The notes under the pieces are model-generated. The model made no database searches and had not been told where the DNA came from. It was given only the letters and a program-made list of their open reading frames with translations. A stretch of DNA of 64,000 bases from WRGT01 sp964450405. GTDB taxonomy: Bacteria; Spirochaetota; UBA4802; UBA5550. The position numbers and the translations under genes are program-made. The stretch covers positions 1-64,000 of the forward strand of contig CAYVCQ010000019.1 of assembly GCA_964450405.1 (NCBI GenBank), read 5' to 3'. Shown here one piece after another: positions 60,022-64,000 of this stretch (the first letter of the stretch is position 1; the number at the start of each line of letters is the position of its first letter).

Positions 60022-60050
60022 TTGACATTAAGTTAATATTGGCTTATCTT
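60022..60050 (+). promoter_or_regulatory. Promoter of the PilZ gene
   Basis: TTGACA (60022-60027) and TATCTT (60045-60050) at exactly 17-bp spacing form a near-consensus sigma-70 promoter, about 30 nt upstream of the PilZ start codon. Confidence 0.65.
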
Positions 60051-60081
60051 ATAGGTAAAGTTTTTTAAAAACGGGGTTTAT

Positions 60082-61188
60082 ATGGGTGGTGAGGCTTCAA
60101 AGATTACAGATAAAAAGCTGATTTATGAAATTTTCCAGACGCGTTTTAAAGACGGGAAAATCTTTATAAAAACCTCTGATTTAAATATTCAGGTGGACTC
60201 CTTTGCCTTCGAGAATGAACAGATATCTATAACTATACCTGCTGCAGATGAAAAAATAAACAGTGTGCTGTTTTATATCAGGGAGAATGATGAAGTTATT
60301 TTTTCACATGCGGTTTTAGTTTCTAAAAATGAAAGCGGCAGACTTATTTATGAGCCGCTGGATATTCAGATTCTTAAGATACCTAGAAAAGAGGAGAGAA
60401 AAAGTGTAGGATCAGTTGATAAACCCGGTGCTGCACCTTTATATGTTTCAAATATTATTTCAGATTTTACAATTCATGAGTGTCTGGAACTTTCAAGAAG
60501 AAAAGTCGATATGATTAAGGATGAACTGCTTAAAAAGCTTATAACGATATACCCCGATTCAGAAATTGTTTTTCTAAATGATAAATCGAAAGATCCCAGG
60601 ATGCTCTATTTCACCAAAAAGAGAAAACCTTATTTTATTAAGAATATTAAAGATATGGAAGATCCTGAAAAGTTAAACAGCGATGAAGATCTGAAATATT
60701 ATCATTCATATATTTTTGATAAAAATTCACTGGAGAACAGGGCTAAAATATTATCAGAAATTTGTGTTCCCCTTCTTTATAAAATGATGATGCCCTTCGG
60801 CTATGTAAAAACCGGCAGTCTGAAGGAACTAAGCGATGAAGACAATTCGATTTTAAGGAAATTCGGAATGTCTGCATCAACCGTATATACTAATGACAAA
60901 CAGATTATAATAAGTTCAGAGGATAAGATTGCCGTTACGGATCTCTCAATGAGCGGCCTTGGAATCTTTTTTAAAGACCGCGTATTAATTAAACATTTTA
61001 AAGAAAACAGCCTGATTGTATTCAATATTTTTCTCCCCGAAAAAAAACAGGCGACTTTACTTTGCGAAGTAAGAAATATTGCAATTATAAAGAACTATGT
61101 TTACCGCATCGGTTGTGAAATTCTTAATATTGAAGCACTTGGAGAAGTATATTACGAGGAGTATATAGAGGGACTCGGATCAAAGTGA
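60082..61188 (+). CDS. PilZ-domain protein with long N-terminal region
   Basis: A 368-residue cytoplasmic protein. The C-terminal 90 residues resemble PilZ: VTDLSMSGLGIFFKD gives the [DN]xSxxG motif, with IFLPEKKQATLLCEVRNI strands after it. The RxxxR part of the c-di-GMP site is not clear. Residues 1-260 have no recognised domain; a run of mixed strands and helices (LKKLITIYPDSEIVFLNDKS) precedes PilZ. The layout recalls spirochaete-restricted PilZ-containing families (DUF1577 in Leptospira), which is one reason to suspect Spirochaetota. c-di-GMP binding is plausible but not shown. Confidence 0.65.
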   Translation: MGGEASKITDKKLIYEIFQTRFKDGKIFIKTSDLNIQVDSFAFENEQISITIPAADEKINSVLFYIRENDEVIFSHAVLVSKNESGRLIYEPLDIQILKIPRKEERKSVGSVDKPGAAPLYVSNIISDFTIHECLELSRRKVDMIKDELLKKLITIYPDSEIVFLNDKSKDPRMLYFTKKRKPYFIKNIKDMEDPEKLNSDEDLKYYHSYIFDKNSLENRAKILSEICVPLLYKMMMPFGYVKTGSLKELSDEDNSILRKFGMSASTVYTNDKQIIISSEDKIAVTDLSMSGLGIFFKDRVLIKHFKENSLIVFNIFLPEKKQATLLCEVRNIAIIKNYVYRIGCEILNIEALGEVYYEEYIEGLGSK

Positions 61189-61433
61189 ATTTATTTGATT
61201 TTATATTCAAAATATTTTTCTGAGTCTGCTGAACTTTCTATAATTATTAAACAGAAAATCAATTTTGTAAATGATTTTTCAAAAAACTCTCTTTGTTAAG
61301 GAGGTTTGAAAAGGGAATCGGCTGCTAAATTAAAAAATCTTTAAAAAACTTGTAACTTGTATACGTCATCACTACTAATTTTATTGAATTGATAGTGATT
61401 AAAGCTTCTAATAAAAATTAATGGAGAATCAAA

Positions 61434-61697
61434 ATGGGTAAAGGTCTAAAAATCATCATTATGCTTTTTATTGCGCTCTCACTTGTAAACACAGGATTAA
61501 GTGCAGCGGATAAAGCTCAGACAAAATGTCCGGTTATGGGATGGGACATAGATAAGAGCAAATTTGTAGATTATAAGGGGAGCAGAATATATTTCTGCTG
61601 CGCAGGATGCCCGGAAGATTTTAAGAAGGATCCTGAAAAGTATATGAAGAAGCTTAAAGAAAGCGGAGTTGTACTGGAGAAAACTCCTGCGAAGTGA
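61434..61697 (+). CDS. Secreted YHS-domain protein
   Basis: An 87-residue protein with a signal peptide (residues 1-24). The YHS-type motif is CPVMGWDIDKSKFVDYKG then YFCCAGCPEDFKKDPEKYM, with Cys32, 55, 56 and 59 as possible metal ligands. Such domains bind copper or other soft metals and often go with heavy-metal efflux genes; the TolC/CusB-type genes begin 225 nt downstream. A start ATG with GGAG is clear. Confidence 0.82.
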   Translation: MGKGLKIIIMLFIALSLVNTGLSAADKAQTKCPVMGWDIDKSKFVDYKGSRIYFCCAGCPEDFKKDPEKYMKKLKESGVVLEKTPAK

Positions 61698-61713
61698 AAT
61701 ACTAACTCCGTCA

Positions 61714-61770
61714 CGTTGAGCCTGTCGAATAAGGTATGTATAATTGTGTGACTCCCTTCGACAGGCTCAG
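61714..61770. repeat. Short inverted repeat, CTTCGACAGGCTCAG type
   Basis: GTTGAGCCTGTCGAA (61714-61728) and TTCGACAGGCTCAG (61757-61770) are near-perfect complements around a 28-nt loop. It is the same arm family as at 23294-23401 but with a short interior. It lies between the YHS gene and the TolC-type gene and could terminate the YHS transcript. Confidence 0.8.
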
Positions 61771-61922
61771 GGAGACATTCAGACAGAGTGGCCTGTTAGC
61801 AGATTAAATTTAAAAAAAATAATAGCATAATTTTATCATCCTGATTTTGTAGAAACAGATTTTCAGATTAGAGAATTCAGTCCCGGTGATATTAAACATA
61901 AAAGATTCAAAATGAGGACGTT

Positions 61923-63164
61923 ATGAAAAAGACACTGCTGCTTCTGCTGTTATTCGTTACACCGCTCTTCAGCGAGGGGAATGATCAGATCTTTACGATT
62001 CAGAATACTGCTCTCTCGCACAGTCCTAAGCTCCAAGCAATGGAGAAAGAAACATTGATGATGAAGAGCCGTATCGACTGGAGCGGGGCTCTGGAAGATC
62101 CGAGGCTGAAATTCGGTGTGAACAATCTTCCTGTTGGTTCATATTCATTCACTAAAGAGGATATGACATCGAAAGAGATCGGCATAACGCAGATGATACC
62201 CTTCAGCAAACTCGGCGGAAAAACTGCCATCGCTGAGAAAGAATATGAAAAATCTCTCCAGAAACTTAAGAAAGAAAAAGTTGATACACTCCATGAACTG
62301 CGTATGAATATCTATGAACTTATATATACACGATCTTCCATATTAATACTCGAAGAGATAAAAAAACAGATTAAACTTTTAATAGACAGAGAGGTGGCAG
62401 CAAGTAAATCCGGCGCGGGCACTCTTGCCAATGTGCTTAAGTCAAATATCGAATACAGTATGGCCGAAGAGGAACTTATAAATCTTGTGCAGAAAGAGCG
62501 GGAACTGACTCAGAAGATAAACTATATTTCCGGTGCACCGGCAGTTATTGACTTGAAAGAACTTCCGGTTCCGGAGTTTAACAATCTCTCCCCTGACGAT
62601 TTAAAAAATGAGATACTTACTTCCAACCCCGAACTTAAAATGATAAAGATAGATATGGAGATAAGTCAGGAGGAGGTTCATCTTAAACAGATGGAGTATA
62701 TTCCTGATATTGAAGTGGGATTCTCCTACATGCAGAGAGATAACGGCAAAGATATGAAGAGAGATGATATGATCTCCGGCATGGTTACAATGAATATTCC
62801 GGTCTGGTTCTGGAAAAAGAATTCACCAATGGTTGATGAGATGAAATCCAAAAACACGGCAACAGATAGTTTCTACAGGGACAGATCGAATGATCTATCA
62901 GCCAGGACCGATATAATTATCAGCCAGCTTTCAAGGTGGCAGGAACTTTATACTTTATACAAAGAAAAACTTATCCCGCAGACTGAACTAACACTGGAAA
63001 CTAATCTCGCACGATACAGAACAGGCTCCGTTGAGTTTATGCCTGTTATTGATAATATCAGGATGCTACTGCGGTACCGCAAGGATCTGAATATGGCGCT
63101 GAAGGAATACTACACGGTTTATTCTGAACTGAATGCACTTAAGGGAGTCGAGGTATTAAGATGA
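61923..63164 (+). CDS. TolC-family outer-membrane efflux protein (CusC-like)
   Basis: A 413-residue protein with a signal peptide (residues 1-19) and two repeated helical halves: AMEKETLMMKSRIDWSGALEDP then KEIGITQMIPFSKLGGKTAI, and DMEISQEEVHLKQMEYIPDIEV (seen as EVHLKQMEYIPDIEVGFSY) then RSNDLSARTDIIISQLSRW. It is shorter than classic TolC but within the OEP range. It overlaps the adaptor gene by 4 nt, forming the outer-membrane part of a copper/silver-type efflux system. Confidence 0.88.
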   Translation: MKKTLLLLLLFVTPLFSEGNDQIFTIQNTALSHSPKLQAMEKETLMMKSRIDWSGALEDPRLKFGVNNLPVGSYSFTKEDMTSKEIGITQMIPFSKLGGKTAIAEKEYEKSLQKLKKEKVDTLHELRMNIYELIYTRSSILILEEIKKQIKLLIDREVAASKSGAGTLANVLKSNIEYSMAEEELINLVQKERELTQKINYISGAPAVIDLKELPVPEFNNLSPDDLKNEILTSNPELKMIKIDMEISQEEVHLKQMEYIPDIEVGFSYMQRDNGKDMKRDDMISGMVTMNIPVWFWKKNSPMVDEMKSKNTATDSFYRDRSNDLSARTDIIISQLSRWQELYTLYKEKLIPQTELTLETNLARYRTGSVEFMPVIDNIRMLLRYRKDLNMALKEYYTVYSELNALKGVEVLR

Positions 63165-64000
63165 GAACTTCAAAAAGAAAATATATAGTCGTTGCACTGC
63201 TGGTTGTTGCGCTTGGGGGATTTTTTCTCACTCAGTTTTATCCGCATAAACATGATGGAAAAGCCGTAGATAAAATTCTCTACACATGTCCTATGCATCC
63301 TCAGATTGTCCAGGATACACCTGGTGATTGCCCGATATGCGGTATGAAACTCGTTCCTCTGGTCAAAGAAGAGAAGAAGATAGAGAAAGCTGAAAAGAAG
63401 GTGATGTACCGTTCGACGATGAATGCCGGAGAGGTGAGCGATAAGCCGGGTAAAGATTCAATGGGTATGGATATGGTCCCATTTGATGTTGAGGGTGAAA
63501 GTGCCAAAGCGGGTGCCGATGCGGCCTCACTCCCGGGTCTTAGTCCTGTGACAATATCAAATGAAAAGCGTGTGATGATGGGGCTTAATTTTGAAACTAT
63601 AAAATACAGAAATATGTTTAAAGAGATACGGACATCAACGAAGATTGTTCAGGATGAAACCCGGCAGTACAGGGTTACTACAAAAGTCGGCGGTTATGTT
63701 GAGAACCTTTATGTAAATCAGACCGGTCAGTATGTGAAGAGAGGCGCACCTCTTCTTTCTATTTACAGTCCGGAACTTCTTGCGGCGCAGCAGGAGTATC
63801 TCTCGGCTATTAATGCGCAGAGTAAATTGTACGGCATGGACAAGTCAATGTCGGGAAGCATAGGTGATATCGCCGAATCGGCACGCCAGAGACTGAAATT
63901 GCTTGATATCACCGATGCGCAGATTGATAGCATAAGAAATTCCGGAAAGGTTAACCGCGATGTTACGCTTTATTCACCTGCGTCAGGTTATGTGATGGAA
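63161..64000 (+). CDS. RND efflux periplasmic adaptor (CusB-like), partial
   Basis: The gene starts with ATGA overlap and runs off the window; 280 residues are visible. A membrane-anchoring helix (residues 8-25) is followed by a heavy-metal-binding domain YTCPMHPQIVQDTPGDCPIC with GMKLVPL, then a second degenerate copy (VMYRSTMNAGEVSDKPGKD, then GMDMVPF) without its Cys pair. From about residue 130 the adaptor fold begins (VGGYVENLYVNQTGQYVKRG, LLSIYSPELLAAQQEYLSA), a CusB hallmark. It links the TolC-type protein to an inner-membrane RND pump expected just beyond the window. Confidence 0.9.
   Translation, partial: MRTSKRKYIVVALLVVALGGFFLTQFYPHKHDGKAVDKILYTCPMHPQIVQDTPGDCPICGMKLVPLVKEEKKIEKAEKKVMYRSTMNAGEVSDKPGKDSMGMDMVPFDVEGESAKAGADAASLPGLSPVTISNEKRVMMGLNFETIKYRNMFKEIRTSTKIVQDETRQYRVTTKVGGYVENLYVNQTGQYVKRGAPLLSIYSPELLAAQQEYLSAINAQSKLYGMDKSMSGSIGDIAESARQRLKLLDITDAQIDSIRNSGKVNRDVTLYSPASGYVME

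Overview
The window is about 64 kb of a Gram-negative-type bacterial chromosome with roughly 40% GC. Evidence for an outer membrane is a TolC-type channel, an RND efflux adaptor, two proteins with OmpA-type peptidoglycan-binding domains and several lipoproteins. Evidence for an anaerobic or facultative lifestyle is the oxygen-independent cobalamin pathway, a ferredoxin-dependent indolepyruvate oxidoreductase and several radical SAM or Fe-S proteins. Loose lipoboxes and a PilZ protein resembling spirochaete-restricted families hint at Spirochaetota, but this is an inference; no rRNA or tRNA gene is visible to settle it.

Layout: 1-5.6 kb is a mixed set (SPL-like radical SAM, HPP membrane protein, crotonase, deoxyinosine glycosylase overlapping a class D beta-lactamase-like gene, GxxExxY nuclease-like gene). 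5.6-6.7 kb is a tandem array of a ~202-bp unit with inverted ends, containing a 100-N assembly gap. 6.7-14.0 kb is an IclR-headed cluster (FrhB-like protein, IorA, IorB, GlcD-like and GlcF-like proteins) that could oxidise 2-hydroxy acids to 2-oxo acids and then to acyl-CoA. 14-16 kb holds an NTF2-like gene and a radical SAM gene broken by one in-frame TAG. 16.3-24.0 kb is the most unusual locus: a urea-carboxylase-type ABC transporter followed by two solute-binding/OmpA fusions, a VWA lipoprotein and, convergently, an XpaC-family protein. 24-34.9 kb holds CapA, two SUMF1-domain proteins, an MBOAT/SGNH acylation pair, a TolB-like propeller and small enzymes, then a HEPN/MNT pair. 35-38.1 kb is a Fur-family regulator with a Zn/Mn-type ABC importer. 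38.3-42.3 kb holds an LTA-synthase-like sulfatase-fold protein, an M14 peptidase and a YkgJ-type protein.

42.4-59.4 kb encodes a near-complete anaerobic adenosylcobalamin pathway: cbiX-cbiA-cbiC-cbiD-cbiE-cbiT-cbiL-cbiF-cbiG-cbiH-cbiJ-cobU-cobO-cobS-cobC-cbiP-cbiB-cobD-cobT. One B12 riboswitch precedes cbiX and a second precedes cobT. Many genes overlap by 4 nt, which points to translational coupling. The last 5 kb holds a small membrane protein, a PilZ protein, a YHS-domain protein and the start of a copper/silver-type RND efflux operon that runs off the window.

Intergenic regions are unusually rich in structured repeats of several families: CCCCCTCCGGGGG palindromes, CTTCGACAGGCTCAG-type inverted repeats, TCATTTCGA-type repeats, a three-hairpin element placed just upstream of two start codons, and 40-bp direct repeats flanking cobD. 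One such element has supplied the 3' end of the cbiA reading frame.
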